Shown: positions 48,601-56,176, counted from the first letter of the stretch. The stretch: DNA of 64,000 bases from Pedosphaera sp. (GCA_009695195.1 SIBJ01000011.1:1-64000), one strand, 5' to 3'. Numbers and translations: made by a program. Notes: generated from the letters alone by a model not told the origin.

Positions 48601-50719
48601 GAACGGCTCGTTCCTCTACACGCCGGCTAGCAATTACGTCGGCAGTGATGTGTTCACTTACCGCGCCTACGACAGCGGCGCGACCGGCAACACCGCGACC
48701 GTGACGATCACCGTCCTGGCGACGAATACTCCGCCGACCGCCAACGCCCAGAGCGTGAGCACGCCGCAGAACACGGCAAAGGCGATCACGCTCACCGGCA
48801 GCGATCCGGACGGCAATCCTCTCACCTTCGCCACCGTGACTTCTCCGGCCAACGGTACGTTGAGCGGCCTCAACACGAACACCGGTGCGATCACTTACAC
48901 GCCGAACGCGAGTTTCATCGGCACGGACAGTTTCACGTTCCGCGTGAACGACGGTACGACCAACAGCGCCCCGGCCACGGTCACGATCAATGTCGGCGCG
49001 CAGGCGGATCTCGCGGTGTTCAAGACCGGCAGCGCGACCGGCGGCGCCGGAACGAATCTGAGTTTCAGCATCACGGTGACGAACTTCGGCCCGTCCACGG
49101 CGAGCAACGTCATGGTGTTCGACCAATTGCCCGCGAGCTACACGTTCGTCAGCGCGGTGCCCGCGGCGGCGACCGTGACGAACGGACTCGTGACCTGGCC
49201 CGCGTTCAATCTCGCGAGCCTCGGCAGCAGCAACTTCTCGCTCACCGTCACACCCGGCAGCGGCGGCGTGTTCACCAACATCGCTTTCGCCACGAACAAC
49301 ACGCCCGATCCGAACCCGACGAACAACAACGGAACCGCGACGAACTCGAAAGTGACGACGTTCGTGCAACCGCTCGCTGACGTGGCGGTGTTGAAGTCCG
49401 GCCCGGCCAGCGTGTACTCGGGCAGCAATGTGACTTACGCGATCACCGTCACGAACCGCGGCCCGTCCACGGCGACGAACACCGTCGCGGCGGACACGTT
49501 GCCCGCGGGCGCGACGTTCTCGACCGCGTCCGGCAGCTTTACGTTGAGCAACAATGTCGTGCGCTGGGCGGCCGTGGATCTCGCCGGCGGCGCGAGCACG
49601 AACTACACGATCACCGTCATCGCGCCGCTCACCGGCAACCTGACGAACATCGCCTCCGCGACTTCGAGCACGCCCGATCCGGACCCGGCGAACAACAACG
49701 GAACGTCCGGCACCTCGCGCTCAAGCACGAGCATCACACCGATCGCCGACGTGGCGGTGGGCAAATCCGGCCCGGCCAGCGTCACGCCCGGCCAGAGCTT
49801 CGCCTACACGATCAGCGTCACGAACCTCGGCCCGGTCGTGGCGTCCGGCGTCGCGGTGCAAGACTTGTTGCCGACGAACCTGACCTTCGTCAGCGCTTCC
49901 GGCGGCGGCGTGCTCGCGAGCAATGTCGTGACGTGGCCGACCATCGCGTCGCTCGCGAACGGCGCGACGACCAACTTCACGCTCACCGTGAGCGCGCCCG
50001 CGACCGGAAGCTTCACTAACATCGCGCTCGCCGTTTCGACCACGTCGGACCCGAATCCGACGAACAACAACGGCACGGCCAGCGGCTCGCGCGTTCCGAG
50101 TACGGTGGTGCCGGCGCCGTTCGGCGTGTTGCAAGGCACGAATTGGTTGAATCCGCAGACCGGTCTCTTCGAGCAACGCGTGACCGTGACGAACACCGGC
50201 GCCTCCACCGTGGCCGCGTTCCGTTTGCTCGTCGGAAACATCAACGGCACGAACGGCGTGCCGCGCACCAACGTCACGCTCATCAACGCCACCGGCACGA
50301 ACGTGGACTTGCGGCCGTACGTGCAATACAACTCCGCGCTCAATCCAGGTAGCAACGTGACGTTGATCCTCGAGTTCTTCGTGCCCGACCGCAAACCGTT
50401 CACGAACTCGCTCGAAGTCATCGCGGTGTTGCCCAGCGGCGCCGGCACGAACGCGGGCGCGGGTGTGTTCATTGATCGCGCGTTCACCGATGCGCGCTTC
50501 TCGCCGGTGCGGTTCGTCCTCGAATGGACCAGCATTCCGGGCAAGACCTACACGATCATTTACAGCGACGTCGGCCCGTCCGGCCCGTGGCTCGTGGCCA
50601 CGCCGACCGTCACCGCGCCCGCCAATCGCGTGCAATGGTATGACGACGGCCCGCCCAAGACGGTCAGCGTGCCTCTCTCCGTCACGAACCGGTTCTACCG
50701 GGTCATCACCAACCCGTAA
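42689..50719 (+). CDS. Giant secreted protein with DUF11 and cadherin-like modules (surface locus 2)
   Basis: A 2676-residue exported protein, probably a surface adhesin. The ATG at 42689 begins MKTNERSF; the hydrophobic stretch GLLVALVVLTVMAMGQGVASA-Q further in acts as the signal, giving an extended N-region of the kind seen in large secreted proteins. An in-frame ATG at 42617 is less likely. Order: an N-terminal domain of unknown type (about 75-485), five DUF11 repeats, eleven VCBS/cadherin-like repeats (VNDxxSTPEDVPVTIPVLANDSDPEG), three more DUF11 repeats, then a C-terminal region of about 200 residues (NPQTGLFEQRV to FYRVITNP) homologous to that of the giant protein at 7046. The cadherin-like repeats are expected to bind calcium. 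The barrel-protein gene follows after 21 bases. Confidence 0.86.
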   Translation: MKTNERSFIGSANRRSGSAPNAPSRAQCEPREASGRLLFARLATNLSLGKGRFGLLVALVVLTVMAMGQGVASAQTIRLISAPGKFYVDDKSGNGIVYNYAGYTVSNNTAGTLPSVYVAITNIVSTNRITLSSIDSGARALGALAPGEVKMVAFYLKGPGFTGNSDTLTGLTNEIHTIRVLNGPPSVGSVLTFANFSYTNIIYVQEALANKVTIITNLNPYAVLGSQVALVIAGDTGTIGGENSLLFSPAVLGSWRPDCYEMNGALMNFTENPSYTNRLYFDPSISGFTNFSGQSYTNTFYFRAVKPTGTNIAISPFAFIDSGSGTKHTAFTSLATSGGSNVIYSATNVVNIVNQTVTPNSYFAPGGIVTYSITFTNFSLNSSNITLDEIIDVLPGTPANATYIPGSATFNSSPLADPTIVGQALHWAMPFTIVTNSAAVLTFQATIPAPGGQYTNSVTALIGSTQIDSTADTTDYSPSRSVVTIVPVADLALGKTGPAAVVAAANFNYTLTVTNLGPSPLTGLSVTDSLPASVTFVSASSGGFLSGGQVIWTNLATVASNATSTLTVTVTAPANAANLTNTAAAGSPISDPNPTNNTAPPVFTAVTASADLRATKTGPTSISAGANFNYTITITNFGPSLATSLSVTDSLPAGVTFVSATPTATVNGSEVVWSLASLAANTGTNLTLTVTAPVAAASLTNFATVGGPVSDPNPTNNTSTPVTTGVTPSADVVVAKTAPANVNLGENIPYTVSVTNLGPSTASSLSVTDMLPASVTFVSASGGGVFSGGAVRWTNFSLAAGASTNFTLDVTAPGAVSTLTNVASGGGPVSDPNPTNNTTPPVLTGVGTSADLAVSKTSPASVNAGANFDYTITVTNLGPTAANSVTVTDALPASVTFVSASAGGALSGSQVVWSDIGSLAAGGTTNLTLTVTAPANGASLTNTASVGSPTPDPTATNNTTPPVFTTVTAVADLSVSKTGPAASPLPGANFNYTITVANAGPSLAASVTVTDALPANLTFVSASGGGVLSGSDVIWSNLGSLAAGASTNLTLTVTAPLSGSVTNSASVGGPTSDPNPTNNVTPPVTLTVSNLPPVAVDNSASTPKNVAISVPVLANDSDPNGDPLTIIAVNPTNGTAIISGTNVVFTPATNFSGTATVGYTISDGNGGTASALITVTVNNATPVANGDTFTTLEDTTLTIPAAGILTNDVDADGDALSALLVANVASGTLTLNANGSFTYTPDTNFSGSDFFTYRATDGTATSGVATVTINITPVNDAPLAVNDTTSTPEDVPVTIPVLANDSDPEGTPLTITGTSTTNGTAIVSGTNVVFTPSTNFNGTVVFSYTISDGTNTATANVTVTVAPVNDAPIAVNDSASTPEDVPVTIPVLANDSDPEGTPLTITGTSTTNGTAVISGTNVVFTPGTNFNGTAIFSYTISDGTNTATANVTVTVNAVDDAPVSVNDSYSTLKNIALNIAAPGVLGNDTDVETNALSALLVNNPTNGSLTLNANGSFLYTPASNYVGSDVFTYRAYDAGATGNVATVTINITATNTAPVANNDSYTTLEDTTLNIPVAGILTNDTDIDGDALTALLVANVTSGTLNLNANGSFSYTPSTNFNGSDFFTYRARDGQATGNVATVTMNITPVNDAPIAVNDSTNTLEDVSVTISVLVNDSDPEGTPLTITGTSTTNGTAVISGTNVVFTPSTNFNGTVVFTYTISDGTNSATANVTVTVTPVNDAPIAVNDTASTPEDVPVTIPVLTNDSDPEGTPLTITGTTTTNGTAVVSGTNVVFTPSTNFNGTVVFSYTISDGTNTATANVTITITPVNDSPIAVNDTASTPEDVPVTIPVLANDSDPEGTPLTITGTSTTNGTAIVSGTNVVFTPSTNFNGTVVFTYTISDGTNTATANVTVTVNAVNDAPVTVNDSYSTLKNIALNISAPGVLGNDTDVETNTLSALLVNNPTNGTLTLNANGSFLYTPASNYVGSDVFTYRAYDSGATGNTATVTITVLATNTPPTANAQSVSTPQNTAKAITLTGSDPDGNPLTFATVTSPANGTLSGLNTNTGAITYTPNASFIGTDSFTFRVNDGTTNSAPATVTINVGAQADLAVFKTGSATGGAGTNLSFSITVTNFGPSTASNVMVFDQLPASYTFVSAVPAAATVTNGLVTWPAFNLASLGSSNFSLTVTPGSGGVFTNIAFATNNTPDPNPTNNNGTATNSKVTTFVQPLADVAVLKSGPASVYSGSNVTYAITVTNRGPSTATNTVAADTLPAGATFSTASGSFTLSNNVVRWAAVDLAGGASTNYTITVIAPLTGNLTNIASATSSTPDPDPANNNGTSGTSRSSTSITPIADVAVGKSGPASVTPGQSFAYTISVTNLGPVVASGVAVQDLLPTNLTFVSASGGGVLASNVVTWPTIASLANGATTNFTLTVSAPATGSFTNIALAVSTTSDPNPTNNNGTASGSRVPSTVVPAPFGVLQGTNWLNPQTGLFEQRVTVTNTGASTVAAFRLLVGNINGTNGVPRTNVTLINATGTNVDLRPYVQYNSALNPGSNVTLILEFFVPDRKPFTNSLEVIAVLPSGAGTNAGAGVFIDRAFTDARFSPVRFVLEWTSIPGKTYTIIYSDVGPSGPWLVATPTVTAPANRVQWYDDGPPKTVSVPLSVTNRFYRVITNP
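44150..45955 (+). repeat. Five DUF11 coding repeats
   Basis: Each unit is about 120 codons, with the pattern A-D-L-x-x-x-K-T-x-P near the start, then VTNLGPS, TFVSAS and SDPNPTNN. Three further units of the same family are at 48997-50101. Confidence 0.85.
45956..48996 (+). repeat. Eleven VCBS/cadherin-like coding repeats
   Basis: Units of about 92 codons of three subtypes (EDVPVT, TLEDTTL and LKNIALN). The order TLEDTTL, EDVPVT copies, LKNIALN occurs twice, which indicates duplication of a multi-unit block. Confidence 0.87.
48997..50101 (+). repeat. Three C-terminal DUF11 coding repeats
   Basis: Units of about 122 codons start ADLAVFKTG, ADVAVLKSG and ADVAVGKSG and end in PDPNPTNNNGT-like text. 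They precede the C-terminal region shared by both giant proteins. Confidence 0.83.
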
Positions 50720-50740
50720 CCGAAAGAAAGAATTACGAAC

Positions 50741-51817
50741 ATGAAAACGACACGTTTCATCTGGGTTGCCCTCGCCGCCGCGACGTTCGCCACCGCCGCG
50801 CGCGCCGGGGAAACCGTCACCAACCGCCTCACCGCGTCGCTGCGGTTCGGGCTGAACATCTCGGCGCGCTTCACGGGCAGTTCCGCTTCGCTCGGCGCGT
50901 TCGGCGTGACGCGCACGACGCCGCGCGGCGACACTTACAACTATGACGACGGTTACGTCCTCACCGACGTGAGCGGCAACGAAGGCGACCAGACCTGGTA
51001 TTGGGGTTACGACAACAGCGCGACGCATCCGGCGGGACAGATTTCCGACGGCGTCGCGTTTCCGGCGAACACGATTCTCTTCAGCCGCTCGACGCCGAAC
51101 GGAACGTTCACCTCGCCTTCGATGGATCACGATCCGCAGCCCGGCGTGGAAGTGACTTACGACCGCCACCTCGGGACGACGCACGGCGTCAATTACGGCG
51201 TCGAAGTCGCCGGGAATTTCATGGCGATTTTTCTGCGCGACAACCGCCCGTACTCCGGCACGGTGACGCGCACGACCGACGCGTATCCCTTCACGCCCGG
51301 CACCACGCCGCCCGGCGCGACTCCCGGCGATCCGTATCAAGGCAGCTACGATGGTTTCGGCTTTTTGCTCGGCGCCACGCCGGTCCCCGGCGCTTCCACC
51401 ACGGCCATTGTGCCCGGCGGTTTCACGATTTCCGGCACGCGAAAGCTCGCTGCCGACCTCTGGGGTATGCGCCTCGGCCCGTATCTCGACGCGCCGCTCG
51501 GCACGAATTGGAATCTTTGGATCTCCGGCGGCGTCGCGGTGGGTTTGCTGTCCGCCGAAGCGACGTGGTCGGAAACCATCACGCTGCCCGGCCCGACCTC
51601 GCTCCCGAGCGCCGGTCGCGGCCGCGATCACGATCTGCTGTGGGGCTGGTACGTTTCCGCGAATCTCTCGTGGGACTTCAACGACCGCTGGAGCGCCGTC
51701 GTGGGCGTGCAGTTTCAAGACCTCGGCAAGTACCGTCACGACTTCGGCGGCCGCACGGCGGAACTGGATTTGAGCGAATCCATTTTCGTGACCATCGGCC
51801 TGAGCCGCCGGTTTTGA
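50741..51817 (+). CDS. Outer-membrane beta-barrel-like protein paired with giant protein 2
   Basis: A 358-residue exported protein homologous to the product at 13890. The signal peptide ends near ARAGE (residues 1-22). Shared blocks are LRFGLNISARF, YNYDDGYVLTDVSGN, TWYWGYDNSA, a TRKLAADLWGMRLGPY strand, a TWSETI strand and WSAVVGVQFQDLG. The chain ends ITIGLSRRF-like with a terminal F (FVTIGLSRRF), the usual signal for BamA-dependent insertion. It follows its giant partner by 21 bases, the same arrangement as locus 1. Function is unknown; anchoring or export of the giant protein is a testable idea. Confidence 0.72.
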   Translation: MKTTRFIWVALAAATFATAARAGETVTNRLTASLRFGLNISARFTGSSASLGAFGVTRTTPRGDTYNYDDGYVLTDVSGNEGDQTWYWGYDNSATHPAGQISDGVAFPANTILFSRSTPNGTFTSPSMDHDPQPGVEVTYDRHLGTTHGVNYGVEVAGNFMAIFLRDNRPYSGTVTRTTDAYPFTPGTTPPGATPGDPYQGSYDGFGFLLGATPVPGASTTAIVPGGFTISGTRKLAADLWGMRLGPYLDAPLGTNWNLWISGGVAVGLLSAEATWSETITLPGPTSLPSAGRGRDHDLLWGWYVSANLSWDFNDRWSAVVGVQFQDLGKYRHDFGGRTAELDLSESIFVTIGLSRRF

Positions 51818-51847
51818 CACGCGCCCGCGAATCGCTACGATGCGGGC

Positions 51848-52321
51848 GTGAAATCAAACCGCCGCCAGATCCGCCTCTCGTTCCCCGCCACCGGCGAATC
51901 CATCCTCGCCGAACTGCTTGACGACGAAGCGCCGAATGTCTGCCAGCTCGTCTGGGAAATGTTGCCGGTGGAAACCAAGGCCATCCACGGCATGTACTCC
52001 GGCGCGGAAGTTTTCGCGATGGTGGACAAGCCGCAACCCGCGCCCGCCGAGAACCTGGTTCAACTTCCGCTGCCCGGTGAAATTCTTTATTTCTACGACC
52101 CGAGCACCGGCGCTGTCGGCGCGAAAAAGCCAGTGGGCGAAATCGTGGTGGTCTATGGCCGGGGCGTGACGTTGCGCGCCCACGAAGGCGTGCCGACGCA
52201 CTGCGCCCTCTTCGCCCGCATCCCCGGCGATTGGAAATATGCCTGGCCGAAGTTCGTCGCCGAATGTCGCAAGTGCCGCTGGGAAGGCCCGCAGGTATTG
52301 AGAATCGAAAGAATGGAGTAG
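51848..52321 (+). CDS. DUF3830-like protein
   Basis: A 157-residue cytoplasmic protein starting at a GTG at 51848. It resembles the DUF3830 family, whose fold is cyclophilin-like: ATGESILAELLDDEAPNVCQLVWEMLP, then GMYSGAEVFAMV, LPLPGEILYFYDP and VVVYGRGVTLRAHEGV. The family has no well-defined activity; members often neighbour amidohydrolase or metabolite genes. It converges with the enolase-superfamily gene, with a palindrome between them. Confidence in the family name is moderate. Confidence 0.7.
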   Translation: MKSNRRQIRLSFPATGESILAELLDDEAPNVCQLVWEMLPVETKAIHGMYSGAEVFAMVDKPQPAPAENLVQLPLPGEILYFYDPSTGAVGAKKPVGEIVVVYGRGVTLRAHEGVPTHCALFARIPGDWKYAWPKFVAECRKCRWEGPQVLRIERME

Positions 52322-52385
52322 CCACGAAAAAGCACAAAAGGCACAAGAGAAAAACTTTTTGTGCCTCTTGTGCCTTTTCGTGGCT
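52320..52385. repeat. Palindromic repeat AGCCACGAAAAAGCAC between convergent genes
   Basis: Left arm 52320-52349 pairs with 52365-52385 (CTCTTGTGCCTTTTCGTGGCT) with a nine-base bulge. The A- and T-rich sections could let it work as a bidirectional terminator. Confidence 0.75.
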
Positions 52386-52389
52386 GGAA

Positions 52390-53508
52390 TTATTTCACCC
52401 GGTAGCGCTCGACTTTCTCCTCGTCCAACTCCACGCCCAGCCCCGGTTTGTCATTCGCCCGCGCCTCACCCGGCTTGATCGGCAACGGTTCGCGCACGAT
52501 GTCGTCCTCGTAAAACAGCGGGCCAATGATGTCGCACGGAAATTCCTCCGCCGTGATGCCGCGCGACGCCAGCGCGAGATGCACCATCGCCGCGCTGCCG
52601 ACGCCGAGTTCGAGATTGCTGCCGAGCGTGCATTTCAAACCGACCGATTCCGCGAAGCCCGCGATCTTCCGCGCCGGGCCGAGGCCGCCCGCCTTGCCGA
52701 CGTAAATCGAGATCACATCCGCCGCGCCCAGCACCGCCAGCGTCTTCGCGTCCTGCAACGTGTAGATGCTCTCGTCCGCGATGAGCGGCACGCGGCTTTT
52801 CTTGCGCACGCCGGCCATGAGCGCGATGTCTTCCGGCGGCACGGGCTGCTCGGCGAAGCAGATGCCGAACGCGCACAACCGCTCGATGGTGTTCACCGCC
52901 GCCTCCGGCGTCCAGCCGCCGTTGGCGTCCACGCCGAGCTTGATGCCCGCGCCGACGGCCTGCCGCACCGCTTGCACGCGCTCCACGTCGCCGTCCGGCT
53001 CGATGCCGACCTTCACCTTCATTGCCTTGAACCCTTGTGCGACGGCCCACTTGGCAATGCCCGCCGCTTTCTCCGGCTCAAGTCCCGAAACCGACCATTT
53101 CGTCGGCACGAACTCGCGCACCTTGCCGCCGAACAATTCATAAACCGGCTTGCCCGCCGCCTTGCCCGCGATGTCCCACAGCGCCATCTCCACGGCGGCC
53201 TTGGTGAAATAATTCTCCGCAAACGCGAGGCGGAACTTCTTCGTGAGTTCTTCCACCATGGTCGGGTCCTCGCCGACGAGCAGCGGCTCAAGATAGGTAT
53301 GGATGAGGTGCGCGCCGGTGACCTGATCCTCGCCGCTCCAGCGCGGCGTGCACGAGGCCTCGCCAATCCCGACGATGCCCTCATCCGTGTGAACTTTGAC
53401 CAGCAAAAACGGCGAGACGATGTGCGACCCACCGCGACCGGCGCGAATGGCGAACTCCGCCTTCAGCGGCACACGAACGGGAATGGTTTCAATGCGGGTG
53501 ATTTTCAT
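52390..53508 (-). CDS. Enolase-superfamily enzyme (mandelate racemase/muconate cycloisomerase group)
   Basis: A 372-residue acid-sugar dehydratase, dipeptide epimerase or cycloisomerase. The N-terminal capping domain begins MKITRIETIPVRVPLK. The barrel has the K-x-K motif in AMKVKVGI, metal ligands in LGVDANGG, CFAEQPV and LIADES, and a lysine in IYVGKAGG, the pattern of the muconate-lactonising subgroup. The substrate cannot be set from sequence alone; the cluster suggests a small organic acid. Its ATG overlaps the stop of the upstream membrane-protein gene, so it is the last gene of the reverse-strand cluster. Confidence 0.88.
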   Translation of the reverse strand: MKITRIETIPVRVPLKAEFAIRAGRGGSHIVSPFLLVKVHTDEGIVGIGEASCTPRWSGEDQVTGAHLIHTYLEPLLVGEDPTMVEELTKKFRLAFAENYFTKAAVEMALWDIAGKAAGKPVYELFGGKVREFVPTKWSVSGLEPEKAAGIAKWAVAQGFKAMKVKVGIEPDGDVERVQAVRQAVGAGIKLGVDANGGWTPEAAVNTIERLCAFGICFAEQPVPPEDIALMAGVRKKSRVPLIADESIYTLQDAKTLAVLGAADVISIYVGKAGGLGPARKIAGFAESVGLKCTLGSNLELGVGSAAMVHLALASRGITAEEFPCDIIGPLFYEDDIVREPLPIKPGEARANDKPGLGVELDEEKVERYRVK

Positions 53509-53933
53509 TTCGAACTTTCAAGAGCCGCATTTTGAAACCATAGAATGCTCGCGCCCAACACAAGGCATGCGCAGGCATCGCCATAAAATGGAAAGGGACG
53601 CAGGCCAAGGCGAAATCCATGAAGGGCAAGAATTACTCCCTCGAACAGCATCAGCCAGCCAAAGAGAGGAATAATGGCTGCGAAGCGCCGGGGGAAAACA
53701 GCAAGCGCAAGGAAGAGGAGGCCAATCATCGTGAATGCGCCGGCTGCCATACGCAGCCAGTAATCCAGCATCGGGTCGTGTGGAATCGGGTTGGCACCCA
53801 GGCCTTGAAGCAATTCCTCAGCGTTCGACCACGGGACGAACACGCCTACGAGTGAAACTCCCCACACTACTGCCGCTGCCGCCAGACTCAGTTTCAGTAG
53901 TCGTAGTCGCATGCGAGGCTTTTCATTCACCAC
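53505..53933 (-). CDS. Small integral membrane protein of unknown function
   Basis: A 142-residue protein with four hydrophobic segments (LSLAAAAVVWGVSLVGVFV, AAGAFTMIGLLFLALAVF, AAIIPLFGWLMLFEGVILAL and ACACLVLGASILWF). No family was recognised. The start at 53933 overlaps the creatininase stop by seven bases; an ATG at 53912 is an alternative. Its stop overlaps the enolase-superfamily start by four bases, so the three genes are tightly coupled. It could help transport or sense the pathway substrate, but nothing in the sequence shows this. Confidence 0.72.
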   Translation of the reverse strand: MVNEKPRMRLRLLKLSLAAAAVVWGVSLVGVFVPWSNAEELLQGLGANPIPHDPMLDYWLRMAAGAFTMIGLLFLALAVFPRRFAAIIPLFGWLMLFEGVILALHGFRLGLRPFPFYGDACACLVLGASILWFQNAALESSK

Positions 53934-54685
53934 TTCACAAAACCGTCCACAAAGGTCGTGACATCTTTCACAACGGCATCAAGAAACCGTTTCCCCTTTT
54001 CAGCCGTCGCCAAATCCGGGTGGCCAATCGTCCCGGTCTTGGTCACTTCCTGAAACTCATTCACGAAATAAACCGGCCGGCCATACTGCATGTCCGACTT
54101 GCGATACGCGTCTTTGTGCTTCGGCCCGTCGCGCTTGGCCAGGCGCAGCTTCACGCGGTCGGGATGCAGATGCAGCATGACGGACGTTTCCATTTCGCAG
54201 GCGTGACCAAGGCCGCCCAATTCCGATTCGCGCACGTTCTTGATGCTTTGCGCCGCCAGCGACCAGTAGCTGGCGAAAACAAACTTCACCTTCGGAAACT
54301 CCGTCTTCAGTTCCCGCAACGCGGCGCGAACCGGCACATCATTTCCACCGTGGCCGTTCAGCAGAAAAACTTTCTTCGCGCCGAACTTCACGATGGAGCG
54401 GCAAAGCTCGATGACGAGTTGAATGTAAGGCATCTGGCTCACGCTCAACGTGCCGGGGAAAAACAGGTGATGCGTCGAGTGCCCCGGCCACAGCGTCGGC
54501 AGGCAGAGGATTTGTTTGGGCCGCTTCCGTTCGATGCCGCGCGCGACCGCGGTGACGAGATCTGTGTCCGTCGTCAGCGGCAGATGCGGCCCGTGTTGCT
54601 CGAACGAGCCGAGCGGCAGCACGACAACTTTGTTCGCCAGCTTGAGCTTCTTCACTTCGGGCCAGGTCAGATTTTCGAGGAGCAT
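53927..54685 (-). CDS. Creatininase-family amidohydrolase
   Basis: A 252-residue metal-dependent amidohydrolase of the creatininase family. The ATG at 54685, directly after the stop of the upstream gene, gives MLLENLTWPEVKKLKL; the open frame upstream is antisense-like text. Motifs are LPLGSFEQHGPHLPLTTDTDL (Glu, His and Asp metal ligands), NGHGGNDV and CEMETSVMLHLHP. Members include creatininase and the deformylases of flavin and mycofactocin biosynthesis, so the name does not fix the substrate. Position between a ceramidase-like hydrolase and a membrane protein suggests a catabolic pathway. Confidence 0.87.
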   Translation of the reverse strand: MLLENLTWPEVKKLKLANKVVVLPLGSFEQHGPHLPLTTDTDLVTAVARGIERKRPKQILCLPTLWPGHSTHHLFFPGTLSVSQMPYIQLVIELCRSIVKFGAKKVFLLNGHGGNDVPVRAALRELKTEFPKVKFVFASYWSLAAQSIKNVRESELGGLGHACEMETSVMLHLHPDRVKLRLAKRDGPKHKDAYRKSDMQYGRPVYFVNEFQEVTKTGTIGHPDLATAEKGKRFLDAVVKDVTTFVDGFVKW

Positions 54686-54687
54686 GG

Positions 54688-56139
54688 TTAGGAGTTGTCG
54701 CGCAAGCCGCGAAGCGTGGCAAGAATATCCCGCTGCAAAACTTCCGCCGCGTTTTGGCCGAATGGCGAGTTCTCCACTTCGTAGCCGCCCTTCGTCCATT
54801 CATCCGCCGTGGGCAGGTAGGCCATGCGACCGTTCGTGTAGCCGCAGAGGAACGTGACGGGAAACGGCGACTGCTTCTTGATCGCCATGCCGATCTCGCA
54901 GAACGGCTCGATGTTGCAGCCCACGAGCGCCACGTCGCCGAACGTGATGAAATGTGTTCGCACACCCGCGCTCGTTTTGCCGCCGAAGTCGTCGGCCATT
55001 CGCAGTTGGATGTCCGCGCGGCGGGCCATGTAAATCGCTTCGGTGATGGCGGCTTCGTCGTTCTGCTCGCGTCCGGCTTTGAGTTTGGCTTTCCAGAGAT
55101 CGAGTTTCTCGGTCGCAGCTTTTTTTTCCGGCAGACCGTCGCAGAGCGGTACCATGATTTCCTTTTCCAGCACGCGCAGCGGCAGCCCGAGTCGCGCGGC
55201 AAACTCGGGGTCATATTTGCCCAACGGCGCTCCGGAGGGAATGACTTCGCGAAACGTCATGGACGACGGAATGGCTTTCAAACTCAGCGCGACTTTCGCG
55301 ACCTCGTGACCGAGTACGGCGCCGAGCGAGCGATAAACTTTCGGGTCCGCCTGAAAACCCTGCACCGGCCCGACGTTGCCCGCCGAGCCGAGCAGGAAAA
55401 CACATCTGCCGCCGACTGCTTCTTCCACGACGCGCTTCATTGCCCCCGCGTAGTCTGGCGTGATGAGCCGGTTGCCCGGGCCCATCACCGTGCCGTGGCA
55501 GGCGTAGTTGACAAGCGTGGTAGTGGCACGGGCATCTTGCCCGTTCGATTCTGAGCCGGGTCGAACAGGCGAGACGCCCGTGCCACTATCAAACCGCACG
55601 ACAAGGACTTCGTGGTCGCACGGGCCGTCGGCATTCACGCCGAGAAATCGCTCGCCGCTTGGCGTGACGCAACGGCGGTTCGAGTTGATATGACACTCGC
55701 CACGGCCAACGCGGATTTCCACGGGTTGCAGGTTTGTGATTGCCTCGCTCGCGGCTTCACTACACCAGCGCGCGAGGTTGTCGAACCACGGCCCGACCAT
55801 TTCGTAGCCCTTCTCAATCCAGCTTTTATACGGCACCGGCCCGGAGTGTGTGTGTGTGGCGCAGGCGCTGATGTTTTGCTTGGGAACGCCGGTTGCCTGG
55901 CTCACCGCGGCACGAATCTGGTCGGCGCGTTCGTTCGTGAGGATTTGGATGTCAATGTCGAGAATGATGGCCGTCGTCGTGCCATCGGAAAGCGCGAGCG
56001 CGGTCGCCCACAAATCCATGTCAATGCCCTCGGCCTGTTCGTGCTTCTGCGCGCCCCAGCCGCCGTGCGCGATGTTCGGCGGCGGGTTCGTGCAGCGGCG
56101 ACCGGTGCCGGCGAGCAAAGTTGGCGTTGGTGAATTCAT
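54688..56139 (-). CDS. Neutral/alkaline non-lysosomal ceramidase-like hydrolase with in-frame palindrome
   Basis: About 483 residues. The ATG at 56139 (MNSPTPTLLAGTGRR) is chosen; one six codons upstream is possible. The N-terminal half shows LLAGTGRRCTNPP, the metal-binding THTHSGP, GPCDHEVLVVRF, then a YACHGTVMGP motif that is the usual histidine site; the rest fits the ceramidase N-terminal domain family that is widespread in environmental bacteria with unknown substrates. There is no signal peptide. Residues about 184-207 (GTGVSPVRPGSESNGQDARATT) come from a palindrome inserted in frame between two strands. It is second in the cluster after the symporter, and creatininase follows after two bases. 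Confidence 0.78.
   Translation of the reverse strand: MNSPTPTLLAGTGRRCTNPPPNIAHGGWGAQKHEQAEGIDMDLWATALALSDGTTTAIILDIDIQILTNERADQIRAAVSQATGVPKQNISACATHTHSGPVPYKSWIEKGYEMVGPWFDNLARWCSEAASEAITNLQPVEIRVGRGECHINSNRRCVTPSGERFLGVNADGPCDHEVLVVRFDSGTGVSPVRPGSESNGQDARATTTLVNYACHGTVMGPGNRLITPDYAGAMKRVVEEAVGGRCVFLLGSAGNVGPVQGFQADPKVYRSLGAVLGHEVAKVALSLKAIPSSMTFREVIPSGAPLGKYDPEFAARLGLPLRVLEKEIMVPLCDGLPEKKAATEKLDLWKAKLKAGREQNDEAAITEAIYMARRADIQLRMADDFGGKTSAGVRTHFITFGDVALVGCNIEPFCEIGMAIKKQSPFPVTFLCGYTNGRMAYLPTADEWTKGGYEVENSPFGQNAAEVLQRDILATLRGLRDNS
55521..55588. repeat. 28-base-arm palindrome inserted in frame in the ceramidase-like gene
   Basis: Arms 55521-55548 and 55561-55588 match with three differences around a 12-base loop. 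The encoded text is GTGVSPV...GQDARAT. The same peptide text is common as in-frame insertion or antisense fragments in related genomes, from my general knowledge. Confidence 0.92.
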
Positions 56140-56176
56140 CTCACATTTCTGGCTCAAACTTCATGCGCGACAGTGT

